64,000 nt of DNA from Maribacter aestuarii (GTDB lineage Bacteria > Bacteroidota > Bacteroidia > Flavobacteriales > Flavobacteriaceae). A program made the translations under genes and the position numbers. The notes under the pieces are model-generated. The model was not told where the DNA came from. It saw nothing but the letters and a program-made list of their open reading frames with translations, and did no database searches. Where the stretch lies: the NCBI RefSeq assembly GCF_027474845.2, contig NZ_CP107031.2:806001-870000 (forward strand), given 5' to 3'. Shown piece by piece: positions 1 through 8,322 of this stretch (positions within the stretch are counted from its first letter, which is position 1; every line of letters starts with the position of its first letter).

Positions 1-706
1 TTTTCAGCAATTGGTTCATTAATTTATAGGCCGATAACTGAAACCGTTCCTGCAATTTTTCGCCGTGGTGCATCAACCAACTTTCCACATTAAAAACCTG
101 AAGCTCCTCATTGGTGGTTCGCTTAAAGCGTTCCTTAAAGGATTCGGGGGTTCTGTAACACAACATGGCATGCATACGAGCATCGTGTACCGGCTTTTTA
201 GAATTTACTAAAAACTGCTCTTGAATTTGACAGTTGGCAATCAACCAGTCCGTAGATTTCCAGTCCGATGCTACAGGAATCAAATGTTGCGTTAGTTTGG
301 AATTTAATGCAGCCATTTCCCAGGCTATACCACCTCCCAACGAACCACCGATTATAGCGAATAGACGATTTATCCCTAACTGACCCAAGCCCAAAAGGAA
401 AATCCGTGCCACATCTCCTGCCACAAAATCCTTGTAATTATCTATGACAAACTTATCGTAGCCATTACCTGGAATATTAAAGGAAAGTACCGTATACTTT
501 TGAGTGTCGATACATTTTCCATTCCCGATCAGTGCAGACCACCAGCCCTCCTTTCCAGTGACGTTGGAATTACCAGTTAGGGCATGATTGACCAAAACGA
601 TAGGTGCAGAATGAAGCTCCCGACCAAAAAGTTGGTAGGAGAGTTTTATATCTTGGGAAACACCACCCAGAGTGGTATACTGCTCAATTTTAAGATGCTG
701 TAGCAT
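1..706 (-). CDS. metX: Homoserine O-acetyltransferase-like alpha/beta hydrolase (MetX family), C-terminus cut by window edge
   Basis: An open frame runs from an ATG at 706 to the window edge, giving about 235 residues of an alpha/beta hydrolase. An HALTGNS segment at residues 41-47 and the nucleophile elbow GGSLGG with Ser122 match MetX. In this family the enzyme acetylates homoserine with acetyl-CoA, the activation step of methionine synthesis by direct sulfhydrylation. The catalytic Asp and His would lie beyond the window. The region just before the elbow is shorter than in classical MetX, as in the compact Bacteroidota form. It lies directly downstream of metY on the same strand, which supports the assignment. 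A general alpha/beta hydrolase is the fallback reading. Confidence 0.85.
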   Translation of the reverse strand, partial: MLQHLKIEQYTTLGGVSQDIKLSYQLFGRELHSAPIVLVNHALTGNSNVTGKEGWWSALIGNGKCIDTQKYTVLSFNIPGNGYDKFVIDNYKDFVAGDVARIFLLGLGQLGINRLFAIIGGSLGGGIAWEMAALNSKLTQHLIPVASDWKSTDWLIANCQIQEQFLVNSKKPVHDARMHAMLCYRTPESFKERFKRTTNEELQVFNVESWLMHHGEKLQERFQLSAYKLMNQLLK

Positions 707-810
707 TTTAGGTTTAGACTATAAAATTGTATCTCTCTTCAATTAAATGGAGATATTCGGTTATGGTGGGCTTTGGATTTGTGCTAAACTATCCTTTCTC
801 AATCCATGAC

Positions 811-850
811 GAATTCATTCCTCCTATATTTGTAGAGGGGGAATGAATTC
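811..850 (-). repeat. 15-bp-stem hairpin between metY and metX
   Basis: Bases 811-825 pair with 836-850 (one G-T wobble), leaving a 10-nt loop; both ends carry GAATTCATTCC or its complement. It begins 10 nt after the metY stop, and no U-run follows in the transcribed direction. It is therefore more likely an mRNA-stabilising or partial-attenuation hairpin, or a protein-binding palindrome, than a standard terminator. Confidence 0.6.
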
Positions 851-859
851 TCATTTGAG

Positions 860-2152
860 CTATGCAAAAACAGATTTATCCACAGCGGCGAACGCTTGTT
901 CCAAATCTGCCTTTAAATCGGCTATATCCTCCAGCCCCACTGAAAGCCGGATTAAATCTTTTGATACTCCCGCACCAGCTTGCTGTTCATCGTTCAATTG
1001 TTGGTGCGTGGTGCTAGCTGGGTGAATAATCAGGGATTTCGTATCCCCAATATTCGCCAACAAAGAGAATATCTTGGTCGCATCCGTTACTTTTTTGGCA
1101 GCATCGAAACCACCTTTTATGCCAAAAGTCACCAGACCACTTTGCCCTTTCGGCAAATACTCCTTTGCCAAATCATAGTATTTATTCCCTTTTAAACCTG
1201 GATAGTTTACCCACGCCACTTCATACCTACCTTGCAACCATTCTGCCAACTCCAAAGCGTTTGCGCTATGCTGCTTGATCCTAACAGGTAATGTTTCCAA
1301 TCCTTGAATGATTTGGAAGGCATTAAATGGACTCAAAGCACCCCCAAAATCGCGCAATCCTTCCAATATCAATTTAAAAGTAAATGCAGCGGCACCCAAT
1401 GCTTCACTGTATACCAAACCGTGGTATCCTGCTGATGGTTCCGTAAATTCCGGGAACTTACCATTGGTCCAGTCAAACGTACCGGCATCGATGATTGCAC
1501 CTCCTAATGAATTGCCTTGTCCACCAATATATTTGGTCAGTGAATGAATAACCAAGTTCGCGCCATGTTCAATAGGATTTAATAAAACAGGCGTAGCCAC
1601 GGTATTGTCCACAATGAAAGGTACTTTGGCCGCTTTGGCTTCCTTGGAAATAGCCTTCAAATCTAGTACGTCCAGTTTAGGATTTCCCAATGATTCTACG
1701 AAAAAGGCCCTAGTATTTTCCTTAACAGCATCCTTGAAATTGGATGGGTCGGATGCGTCTACAAACGTGGTGGTTATGCCCAATCTGGGCAAAGTGACAT
1801 TCAACAAATTAAAGGTACCCCCATAAAGACTGCTGGAGGCCACAATATGGTCCCCAGCCCTTAAGAGCGTTAATAATCCCGTTGAAATAGCCGCAGTTCC
1901 CGAAGCGAATACTACTGCTCCAACACCACCCTCAACTGCCGCCAATCTGTCCTGTAATATTTGATTGGTGGGGTTGTTTAAGCGTGTATAGATAAATCCA
2001 AGTTCTGCCAAAGAAAACAGATTGGCGGCATGGTCGGTATCCTTAAATACATACGATGTGGTTTGATAAATAGGTACTGACCTTGTACCTCCAGTTAGGG
2101 CGGTGTCATGGCCTGCATGTAAAGCGTTTGTTGCTAATTTTTGATCACTCAT
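860..2152 (-). CDS. metY: O-acetylhomoserine aminocarboxypropyltransferase (MetY, Cys/Met metabolism PLP family)
   Basis: A 430-residue PLP enzyme of the Cys/Met metabolism family. Visible features are the SGTAA cofactor loop, the VDNTVATP segment and the PLP lysine in HSLTKYIGG followed by GNSLGG. Together with the MetX product it would make homocysteine from O-acetylhomoserine and sulfide in the cytoplasm. The frame extends 16 codons upstream to 2200, but the ATG at 2152 (MSDQKLATN) is the better start: it matches the family's usual N-terminus and follows an AAGAAATC stretch, while the upstream codons run through a palindrome. A SAM-I riboswitch lies at 2297-2400 and metX follows, so a SAM-repressed metYX operon is expected. 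Confidence 0.93.
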   Translation of the reverse strand: MSDQKLATNALHAGHDTALTGGTRSVPIYQTTSYVFKDTDHAANLFSLAELGFIYTRLNNPTNQILQDRLAAVEGGVGAVVFASGTAAISTGLLTLLRAGDHIVASSSLYGGTFNLLNVTLPRLGITTTFVDASDPSNFKDAVKENTRAFFVESLGNPKLDVLDLKAISKEAKAAKVPFIVDNTVATPVLLNPIEHGANLVIHSLTKYIGGQGNSLGGAIIDAGTFDWTNGKFPEFTEPSAGYHGLVYSEALGAAAFTFKLILEGLRDFGGALSPFNAFQIIQGLETLPVRIKQHSANALELAEWLQGRYEVAWVNYPGLKGNKYYDLAKEYLPKGQSGLVTFGIKGGFDAAKKVTDATKIFSLLANIGDTKSLIIHPASTTHQQLNDEQQAGAGVSKDLIRLSVGLEDIADLKADLEQAFAAVDKSVFA

Positions 2153-2175
2153 GATTTCTTGTTTTTTTAAAGTTA

Positions 2176-2198
2176 GGCCCCTCGACTCCGCTCGGGGC
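2176..2198. repeat. GC-rich interspersed palindrome (Bacteroidota CTCGACTCCGCTCGG type)
   Basis: A GC-rich imperfect palindrome, with CCTCGA pairing to TCGGGG around CTCCGC (one wobble), stands out from the AT-rich surroundings. It resembles a short palindromic element scattered through Flavobacteria genomes; that is from memory, and only one copy was noticed here. It lies between the SAM-I aptamer and the metY start, so it is in the metY leader RNA. Confidence 0.45.
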
Positions 2199-2296
2199 AC
2201 AAAAAAAATTAAAAGCCAAACCCTAGCCAGCCGACGTCGCGGTTAGGTGAAATCAAAAAGTTATAAGAAAGTGAGACCGAAAGAATTTCGATGACG

Positions 2297-2400
2297 GTTA
2301 TCCTTCCCCAATCCAGGGTAGAATTTAGCACCTTCTTTGTAAGGAACAAAGGGTTGCTAAGGCTTCAAAGGGTCTAATCCCTCCACCTTTCTTGATAACT
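2297..2400 (-). promoter_or_regulatory. SAM-I (S-box) riboswitch upstream of metY
   Basis: On the minus strand the leader shows the S-box consensus in order: P1 strand GTTATC (2399-2394), AAGAAAGGTGGAGGGA, GACCC, TGAAGCC, TAGCAACC, a P3 hairpin with TTTGT/ACAAA arms, AGGTGCTAA, and the closing P1 strand GATAAC (2302-2297). The class binds S-adenosylmethionine and switches off methionine genes. About 145 nt separate it from the metY ATG; no clear intrinsic terminator was seen there, so the expression platform is uncertain. Confidence 0.93.
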
Positions 2401-2578
2401 ATTCAATAAATGTTTGAACTTTGTAAAGCACAAATTAAGGGAGGAAAGTTTTAAAAACCTAATGATTTGGAAAAATTTCACAAAATCCTAGCGGATTTAA
2501 AGGTTTTGGATTCTTCTGATGAAGATTAGGGTTTTGTATTTGCACTAACTTTAATTCAAATATCCTTAATGTTCCTAT

Positions 2579-3088
2579 TTAATCCTCCTTTAGTTTATAG
2601 TAGCGGTGCTCATCGCAAATACCGTTATTCTTTATAACGGCATTCTTAAAGACCCCTTCTTTTATAAATCCATTTTTTTCGAGCACTTTCATGGAACCTT
2701 TATTAAAATCGAATACCCCAGCGTATATCCTGATCAGGTCAAGTTCATTGAAACCGTATTCCGTTATGAGGGCTACAGCTTTAGTTGTGATTCCCTTGCC
2801 CCAAAATGGCTCCCCAATCCAATAGCCGATTTCTGCGGTTTTTCTGTACACGTCCGTTTGCAGGATTAAACCAATCCCACCACATAATTCACCTTCGTAT
2901 GTTATGCCGAACGTCTGTTTTGGATTTTCCTCCAGTGTTCTATTTATAAAGGAAATAGCATTGGACTCGTTGTAGGGAAAAGGAAAGTGGTCCCGTACAT
3001 TATCATAAATCTTTTTATTGTTCGCTAGTTGGGCTAAACGGACTTTGTCTTCTATCTCAAACGATCTTAATTTGATAATGGGTTTCAT
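2579..3088 (-). CDS. GNAT family N-acetyltransferase (RimJ/RimL type)
   Basis: A 169-residue protein with the whole GNAT fold of the RimJ/RimL branch. It begins IKLRSFEIEDKVRLAQL, has the acetyl-CoA pyrophosphate loop in EPFWGKGITTKAV, and ends with the motif VLEKNGFIKEGVFKNAV. Family members acetylate N-terminal or side-chain amines of proteins or small molecules; the substrate here cannot be read from sequence. It has an ATG start, normal family length, and is probably monocistronic in the space between metY and a lipoprotein gene. Confidence 0.88.
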   Translation of the reverse strand: MKPIIKLRSFEIEDKVRLAQLANNKKIYDNVRDHFPFPYNESNAISFINRTLEENPKQTFGITYEGELCGGIGLILQTDVYRKTAEIGYWIGEPFWGKGITTKAVALITEYGFNELDLIRIYAGVFDFNKGSMKVLEKNGFIKEGVFKNAVIKNNGICDEHRYYKLKED

Positions 3089-3203
3089 TAGGAAATCAAT
3101 TATTATTGAGAAATATTTTCATCTATAGGCTGATTGTGGCCTTATGATTTTATAGCATTACACCGGAAGTGTCCTAAGAATTGCACAGTCGTTATATATT
3201 ATT

Positions 3204-3731
3204 TCATTCTGTGGCGATGAAAACGTCTACTTCCGATTCTGCTCCATTTTGGGATTTTGCTCCATAAACTTCAAAATCTGCCGTATACCTGCGTTTTAAT
3301 TCTTTATCCTCCTTCCAAACTTTTTTCCACAAATCCACTACAGCATTTGGCATTTCCCCTTTGGCCACAAATTTTACATACTTTCCACCTTTAAATTGTC
3401 TTCCAACAAGTCCATCCGGGATTTCTTCCAATGATTCCACCTTATGACCAATAATAGCAGTGTACTTTCCCGTATAGTCGCTTTCATAATCGGTAAAAAT
3501 TGAATAGACCAGGTCCGATTCTTTATTTGCTATTTTATCGGAGATTCCATCCGAGTAAAATTTTCCCCAAAGTTTACCCATATCTTCTACGGATTTTCCA
3601 CCTTCATTTGTCGATTCGATTGATATTCCGATTATTTTGAAATCAGCAACATGTTGTTCCATTGATTCTTTCGAATTTTTACATGAGACAATAATAGTTA
3701 ATATCACAACCAGGATTATTGACTTTTCCAT
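3204..3731 (-). CDS. Lipoprotein with GyrI-like (AraC effector-binding) domain
   Basis: A 175-residue protein with an N-terminal lipoprotein signal (hydrophobic segment then IVSC, lipidated Cys17). The rest resembles the GyrI-like or bacterial transcription-activator effector-binding fold: KIIGISIESTNEGG at the start, IGKLWGKF-type helix (here MGKLWGKF), YTAIIGHKV and PDGLVGRQF strands, then WKKVWKEDKELKRRYTADFEVY. The fold normally binds small amphipathic molecules in the cytoplasm, often joined to an AraC or MerR DNA-binding domain. Here no DNA-binding domain is present and the protein should sit in the periplasm or outer membrane, so a ligand-binding or sequestering role is likely but unproven. 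Confidence 0.7.
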   Translation of the reverse strand: MEKSIILVVILTIIVSCKNSKESMEQHVADFKIIGISIESTNEGGKSVEDMGKLWGKFYSDGISDKIANKESDLVYSIFTDYESDYTGKYTAIIGHKVESLEEIPDGLVGRQFKGGKYVKFVAKGEMPNAVVDLWKKVWKEDKELKRRYTADFEVYGAKSQNGAESEVDVFIATE

Positions 3732-3801
3732 TTTTAATTAACACTTAATAGTGAATATAGGTTTTGAAAATATCCATATTTAAAACCACTCATATATAAT
3801 T

Positions 3802-5736
3802 TTAATCCAATACTGAAAACTCCAGACTAGAATCGGTGAATACTGTATGGGTCTGTGTTTTAAAATCGCCCTCATCCGCTTTAAAGATGTTGTCCACATA
3901 GGTCTGTGGATTTAAATCTATGAGCGGGAACCATGTACTCTGTACTTGTACTTGCAGCTTGTGTCCCTTTTTAATGGTGTGAAACACATCCTGTAGTTTT
4001 ATGGTCACATCTGTTTTCTGATTGGGCACAAAAGGTTCTGGGTCGGAAAAGCTATTCCGGAAGCGCCCCCGTAATACCTCACTACGGACCATTAGGTGAT
4101 AATTACTCATTTTTAAATGATCCTGCATTTCTTCATTCGTTTCCGTGTTCGCGGGGTGAACATCAATTACTTTTACAATCCAATCCGCAGCGGTTCCCGT
4201 GGTGGCCACTTTTAGTTTTGCTAAAATATCCCCGGCCAGCGTCAAATCCTCTTCCAAAACATCTGTCTCAAAAACCAATACATCGGAACGGCGAGCGGCA
4301 AAACGCTGGTCGTCCGTCATATACTTACGGGGTGTAAACACTGTTTTGATATCCTCTGAATACGGTACCGGTTTTTTGACATCACTTATAAATTGAAAGC
4401 CGGTTATACTATTAGGTTCTTTTGTCAATTCTTGATTTTCGGAGAGGAAAAATTCTTGTTTGGCCATCCCTTTGGGAGGCCATGCATCATATTTTGCCCA
4501 CTCCTTTCTACCCGAATCATATACATAGGCTTCCGGCAACCCGCTGTCGGCATCGCCATCGCCCTTCAAAAAATGATTGAAGAATTTGGTTTCTATATTT
4601 TCTTGGAAAAATTCTGAGATGGAATCCCCAAAATAGTAGTTACCAACTAAATTCCTACCATTTCTTCTCGCCCAGCGCCCATGGTCCCACGGTCCGAAAA
4701 CTATGGTGTTATATCCTTCACGATTCTTCTCTATTTTTTTATAGGTTTCTAACGGACCGTAAAGATCTTCCGCATCAAACCACCCTCCAACGATCATGGT
4801 AGCCACATGGGATTTCGATTTGTCCAAATGCTGAATCAAACCACGGCTTTGCCATAGTTCATCATAGTTGGGATGCTCTATGAGTTCGTTCCAAAAGAAA
4901 TCATCGGTTTTACCCTCCACTCCCATTCGTGGGGTATCCGCCGTTTCGTATTCGAAAAACGAGTTTAGATTTTTTAAGGGCCCCTGGTCCAAAAAGAACT
5001 GGTATTGATCCTCCGTCTGTATATCCGGCAATGTGTACCAGGCCGTGTCAATAGGTTGGTCACCATTAGGGCGCGGCGTTCCGAAAAGTGAAGTAGCCCT
5101 AAAATAGCTCAAAAGATAAGCTCCGTTATGATGAAAATCATCAAAAAAGAAATCCCCGATACAGGCTTGCGGGGAGGCCGCTTTTAAAGCCGGATGCGCA
5201 TCAATAGTGGCATACGTTGCGTAATATCCAGGATAGGAAATACCCCATACACCAACTTTACCATTGTTATTCTCCACATTGTTTACCAACCATTCAATTG
5301 TATCATAGGTATCCGAACTCTCATCCACATCCTGGTCCGACGTTTTATTGGGAATGTAAGCTCGCATGTTTTCATAATGGCCTTCGCTTAACCATCTGCC
5401 CCGCACATCTTGGTACACGATTATATTCCCTTCTAGCATTAAGTGAATATTAGGTCCTATCTGCTCCTTAAAGTTGCCTTCCCCATAAGGTCGTGAGCTA
5501 TAGGGGGTACGCTGCATGAGGATGGGATATTTTTTAGAGGTATCCTTTGGCGAATAGATAGTGGTATGCAGTTTTGCCCCATCCCTCATTTCTATATCTA
5601 CCTCCTTCTTGGTATAATTGTCGGCCACATAAGTTTCTGATATTTGGTCTTTGGAAATTTTGGTTGTTCTCTTGCAGGAAGAAATGAACAAGACTATCGT
5701 GAACAATAGAACAAATCTAGTTAGAACGGTTTTCAT
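3802..5736 (-). CDS. CocE/NonD family hydrolase lipoprotein (alpha-amino-acid ester hydrolase-like)
   Basis: A 644-residue secreted serine hydrolase with a lipoprotein signal (FISSC, Cys21). The catalytic domain has the nucleophile motif GISYPG (Ser167), the acidic residue in GGWFDAEDLYGP and the histidine in GPWDHGRW. A C-terminal beta-jellyroll region of the X-Pro dipeptidyl-peptidase type follows (DITLA-like DLTLAGDILAKLKV and LRGRFRNS). The layout matches alpha-amino-acid ester hydrolases and cocaine esterase relatives, which cleave ester or amide bonds of amino acid derivatives. The substrate in a marine Flavobacterium is unknown; peptide or antibiotic-like amides are possible. Confidence 0.85.
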   Translation of the reverse strand: MKTVLTRFVLLFTIVLFISSCKRTTKISKDQISETYVADNYTKKEVDIEMRDGAKLHTTIYSPKDTSKKYPILMQRTPYSSRPYGEGNFKEQIGPNIHLMLEGNIIVYQDVRGRWLSEGHYENMRAYIPNKTSDQDVDESSDTYDTIEWLVNNVENNNGKVGVWGISYPGYYATYATIDAHPALKAASPQACIGDFFFDDFHHNGAYLLSYFRATSLFGTPRPNGDQPIDTAWYTLPDIQTEDQYQFFLDQGPLKNLNSFFEYETADTPRMGVEGKTDDFFWNELIEHPNYDELWQSRGLIQHLDKSKSHVATMIVGGWFDAEDLYGPLETYKKIEKNREGYNTIVFGPWDHGRWARRNGRNLVGNYYFGDSISEFFQENIETKFFNHFLKGDGDADSGLPEAYVYDSGRKEWAKYDAWPPKGMAKQEFFLSENQELTKEPNSITGFQFISDVKKPVPYSEDIKTVFTPRKYMTDDQRFAARRSDVLVFETDVLEEDLTLAGDILAKLKVATTGTAADWIVKVIDVHPANTETNEEMQDHLKMSNYHLMVRSEVLRGRFRNSFSDPEPFVPNQKTDVTIKLQDVFHTIKKGHKLQVQVQSTWFPLIDLNPQTYVDNIFKADEGDFKTQTHTVFTDSSLEFSVLD

Positions 5737-5872
5737 AAATATCTTTTAGGTGGTTAAAGCTAATGAAATAAAAAGCTTTTTAAAATGGCAGCATGTAAAA
5801 CCAAATAAAAAATTGTTGCCATTAATAAGTAATCTCCCTTAAATAAATTAAAAGCCATTCTCAACAACGGAT

Positions 5873-5903
5873 AAAAAAAGCGACTTGTAGGTGAGTCGCT
5901 TTT
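5873..5903 (-). terminator. Rho-independent terminator
   Basis: AAAAGCGACT (5876-5885) pairs perfectly with AGTCGCTTTT (5894-5903), followed on the minus strand by a U-run. It would end transcripts from the small lipoprotein gene at 6097-6327. Apart from this, 5737-6096 holds only AT-rich sequence and a second small palindrome at 6062-6076 (GACCTG/CAGGTC). Confidence 0.8.
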
Positions 5904-6096
5904 GTAAAGATTCGGGAATGTAAACTTTAGAACATTAGAAGTTTTTTGGTCAAAAGAACCAATCCGGATAAAAAATTACTTCTGCAAACTTGCACTTCTG
6001 TTTCTGGGTTAAATTGATTTCTCATTGTACTATTTTTGTCGATTAATACTCTTTTTAAAATGACCTGTGTCAGGTCTCAATGATTCTTGGATAATT

Positions 6097-6327
6097 TTAT
6101 AGGTTTTCAATGCCTTTGGCAGATTGTGTCAAATTAGCGAATCTTTTATTTTCCGGCACCGAAAAATTATAATTTACAGTTCTTTCAGATACGAATGAAA
6201 CTTCATTTTTATCAGCGTCCCTAATAAGGTACTCCGAGACTAGGTCGGTATCCTTTGAGCACGAGTTCAATATCGTACATATTAACATTGCCAAGAACAC
6301 ATAGCGGAGTTTTAAGTAGGTTTTCAT
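6097..6327 (-). CDS. Small lipoprotein of unknown function
   Basis: A 76-residue product with a clear lipoprotein signal: basic start, hydrophobic stretch VFLAMLICTIL, then NSC (Cys23). The 53-residue mature part is polar with no motif I recognise. Its beginning (SKDTDLVSEYLI) resembles the N-termini of larger Flavobacteriaceae surface lipoproteins, so this could be a shortened relative or a genuine small lipoprotein. Downstream are a GACCTG/CAGGTC hairpin (6062-6076) and a strong terminator. A 42-codon frame ends 12 nt upstream and may be in the same transcript. Confidence 0.6.
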   Translation of the reverse strand: MKTYLKLRYVFLAMLICTILNSCSKDTDLVSEYLIRDADKNEVSFVSERTVNYNFSVPENKRFANLTQSAKGIENL

Positions 6328-6338
6328 AGGGCAGTAGA

Positions 6339-6467
6339 TTAGGCTTTCATTAGGCTATTTAAAGAATCCATACAATAGGATAAAAGCAAGCTCAGGTCAA
6401 CTTTTGGGGCGTCAACCTGTACTTGTCGCTGTCCATCTTTAGTTTGTACTAGTACTACGTATTTCAT
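6339..6467 (-). CDS. Possible 42-residue small protein
   Basis: An ATG at 6467 opens a 42-codon frame to TAA at 6339. The product begins MKYVVLVQTKDGQ and ends LSLLLSYCMDSLNSLMKA, with a soluble beta-like first half and a leucine-rich second half. It precedes the small lipoprotein gene by 12 nt on the same strand and is preceded by an A-rich TTTAAAAAG stretch. I do not recognise it. The support is its compact plausible composition and its position; chance is still possible. Confidence 0.35.
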   Translation of the reverse strand: MKYVVLVQTKDGQRQVQVDAPKVDLSLLLSYCMDSLNSLMKA

Positions 6468-6695
6468 CTTTTTAAATATGGTGTGATTTGGGAGTCACGA
6501 TTAATAACCATTCAAAGATATGTAGTATTTTTCTTACATTTTGATTTTTGTGGTAAACGTAGTGATTAGTGTGGTGTACAACCTGTTTTAGATTGTTCAG
6601 AATGAAGAGGCTATGCTATTACTATCATAAAATGCATCTCCTTCAACAAGGTTTTCCTGTGAAAGTATTGTTATTTTACCAGTTATAAAACAAAC

Positions 6696-6719
6696 AGAGC
6701 AACTTGGTTAAGTTGCTCT
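6696..6719 (-). terminator. Terminator downstream of metK
   Basis: AGAGCAACTT (6696-6705) and AAGTTGCTCT (6710-6719) form a perfect 10-bp stem with a 4-nt loop. The minus-strand continuation is U-rich (GTTTGTTTTAT). It lies about 70 nt after the metK stop. The remaining 6468-6787 interval has no other recognisable element. Confidence 0.75.
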
Positions 6720-6787
6720 CTCATATCCCCCATACGGGAATGTAAAACGATATCTGGATAAATGTCCAAATGGAATTAAGTGAAAAA

Positions 6788-8047
6788 TTAATTGATCCCA
6801 AAAGCGGCCTTGATTTTGTCTACGCTATCCAACTTTTCCCAAGTAAAAAGTTCTACTTCTTTTTCTACCCTACCATTGTAAGGTGATTCAAAAACCTTTG
6901 TTACCGTTTGTGGTTCTTTCCCCATATGGCCATAAGCCGCCGTCTCCAAATAAATTGGATTTCTGAGTTTTAAGCGTTCTTCAATGGCAAAAGGGCGCAT
7001 ATCAAATAGTTGGGCGACTTTCTCCGCAATTGCCCCATCGCTTAGTGCTATTTTAGAGGTGCCATAAGTATCCACAAAAATTGAAGTTGGTTCTACTACT
7101 CCGATCGCATAGCTCACTTGAACTAGAATTTCATCTGCAACACCCGCCGCGATTAAATTCTTGGCTGCATGTCTAGCCGCGTACGCCGCGCTCCGATCTA
7201 CCTTACTGGGATCCTTTCCGCTGAATGCTCCGCCACCATGAGCGCCCTTTCCACCATAGGTATCAACGATTATTTTTCTTCCCGTAAGACCTGTATCTCC
7301 ATGGGGACCGCCGATTACGAATTTCCCCGTTGGGTTGATGTGAAAATTAATTTGATTGTCAAAAAGTTGCTGTATCCCTACGGGAAGTTGCGCCTTTACC
7401 TTGGGGATAAGGATGGAAATGATGTCCGATTTAATCTTCGCCAACATTTTATCGTCGTCCGTGTTAAAAGCATCGTGTTGCGTAGATACTACAATGGTAT
7501 CAATACGCTGTGGTACGTTGTCGTCGGAATACTCGATGGTAACCTGCGCTTTGGCGTCTGGCCTTAGATAGGAAATTTCCTTACCTTCTCTCCTTATCTC
7601 CGCCAAGGTCCTTAAAATACGATGGGAAATATCCAATGCCAACGGCATGTAGTTCTCCGTTTCCTTGGTTGCATATCCGAACATCATACCTTGATCCCCG
7701 GCACCCTGCTCTTCCTTGGAACCGCGATCCACACCTTGGTTAATATCTTGGGATTGCTCGTGAATTAAAGAAATTACGCCACAGGAATCACCACTGAACT
7801 GATATTCTCCTTTGGTGTAGCCAATATTGTTGATGACTTCCCTCGCAATATTCTGAACGTCCAAATAAGTATCACTTTTCACTTCTCCGGCAAGCACGAC
7901 TTGACCCGTTGTCACCAACGTCTCGCATGCCACTTTGCTTTCTGGGTCAAAAGCCAAAAAATGATCTAACAAAGCATCACTTATCTGGTCTGCAACTTTA
8001 TCTGGATGTCCTTCACTAACAGATTCTGATGTAAATAAATATGCCAT
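6788..8047 (-). CDS. metK: S-adenosylmethionine synthetase (MetK)
   Basis: A 419-residue methionine adenosyltransferase making SAM from methionine and ATP in the cytoplasm. Hallmarks are [21 protein letters not shown] at the start, the hexapeptide [20 protein letters not shown] and the P-loop-like [19 protein letters not shown]. The length agrees with the Bacteroidota form, slightly longer than in E. coli. The frame starts at the ATG at 8047, about 95 nt after a SAM-II riboswitch, so the product of the enzyme would repress its own synthesis. It is divergent from the deoxynucleoside kinase gene and ends before a strong terminator. Confidence 0.97.
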   Translation of the reverse strand: MAYLFTSESVSEGHPDKVADQISDALLDHFLAFDPESKVACETLVTTGQVVLAGEVKSDTYLDVQNIAREVINNIGYTKGEYQFSGDSCGVISLIHEQSQDINQGVDRGSKEEQGAGDQGMMFGYATKETENYMPLALDISHRILRTLAEIRREGKEISYLRPDAKAQVTIEYSDDNVPQRIDTIVVSTQHDAFNTDDDKMLAKIKSDIISILIPKVKAQLPVGIQQLFDNQINFHINPTGKFVIGGPHGDTGLTGRKIIVDTYGGKGAHGGGAFSGKDPSKVDRSAAYAARHAAKNLIAAGVADEILVQVSYAIGVVEPTSIFVDTYGTSKIALSDGAIAEKVAQLFDMRPFAIEERLKLRNPIYLETAAYGHMGKEPQTVTKVFESPYNGRVEKEVELFTWEKLDSVDKIKAAFGIN

Positions 8048-8139
8048 TACACTATTTTAGAATGAAGAAGATTTGACAGGATATAAAAAAGTAGCTTACA
8101 AGTCCCTTGGAAAGAGATTCCAAAATCAAATTTGGAACA

Positions 8140-8192
8140 AACTGCTTTAGCATTTTTAACGAGGTTGCAATCAGTCAAATCCTTCCTCTTAT
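8140..8192 (-). promoter_or_regulatory. SAM-II riboswitch upstream of metK
   Basis: On the minus strand: P1 5' arm GAGG (8188-8185), AAGGATTTGACTGA, the conserved TTGCAA, P1 3' arm CCTC, GTTAAAAAT, then GCTAAAGCAG supplying the pseudoknot strand. This follows the SAM-II consensus (GATTT, TTGCAA, GCTAAA). A hairpin TTCCAAA/TTTGGAA (8118-8137) just downstream, followed by a pyrimidine-rich stretch, may be the expression platform. Confidence 0.88.
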
Positions 8193-8201
8193 TTGATACC
8201 A

Positions 8202-8209
8202 CAAAAGTA
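8202..8209 (-). promoter_or_regulatory. Likely metK promoter -7 element
   Basis: The minus strand reads TACTTTTG, a match to the Bacteroidota -7 consensus TAnnTTTG. A start about 7 nt downstream would begin the transcript at the first bases of the SAM-II element, which supports it. A clear -33 TTG was not found. Confidence 0.5.
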
Positions 8210-8322
8210 TGAAAATTGTTTCTTTTAAAAATTATTCTCACCTTATTTAATAGTGGTAAACCTGTTTACAAAATAGGTTACGAATTAATGCCGTATTTCA
8301 TCCACTATTTTTCTTAAAACTT

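Noticed and set aside
2153..2200. Upstream start for MetY at 2200
   Set aside because: The extra 16 residues come from the palindrome and leader and are unlike the MetY N-terminus; ATG 2152 fits.
6062..6076. GACCTG/CAGGTC hairpin as the main terminator of the small lipoprotein gene
   Set aside because: The stem is short with a weak U-rich tail; the hairpin at 5873-5903 is much stronger.
8047..8241. A 64-codon frame upstream of metK on the same strand
   Set aside because: It runs through the SAM-II aptamer and the metK leader; the conserved RNA motifs explain the sequence better than coding.
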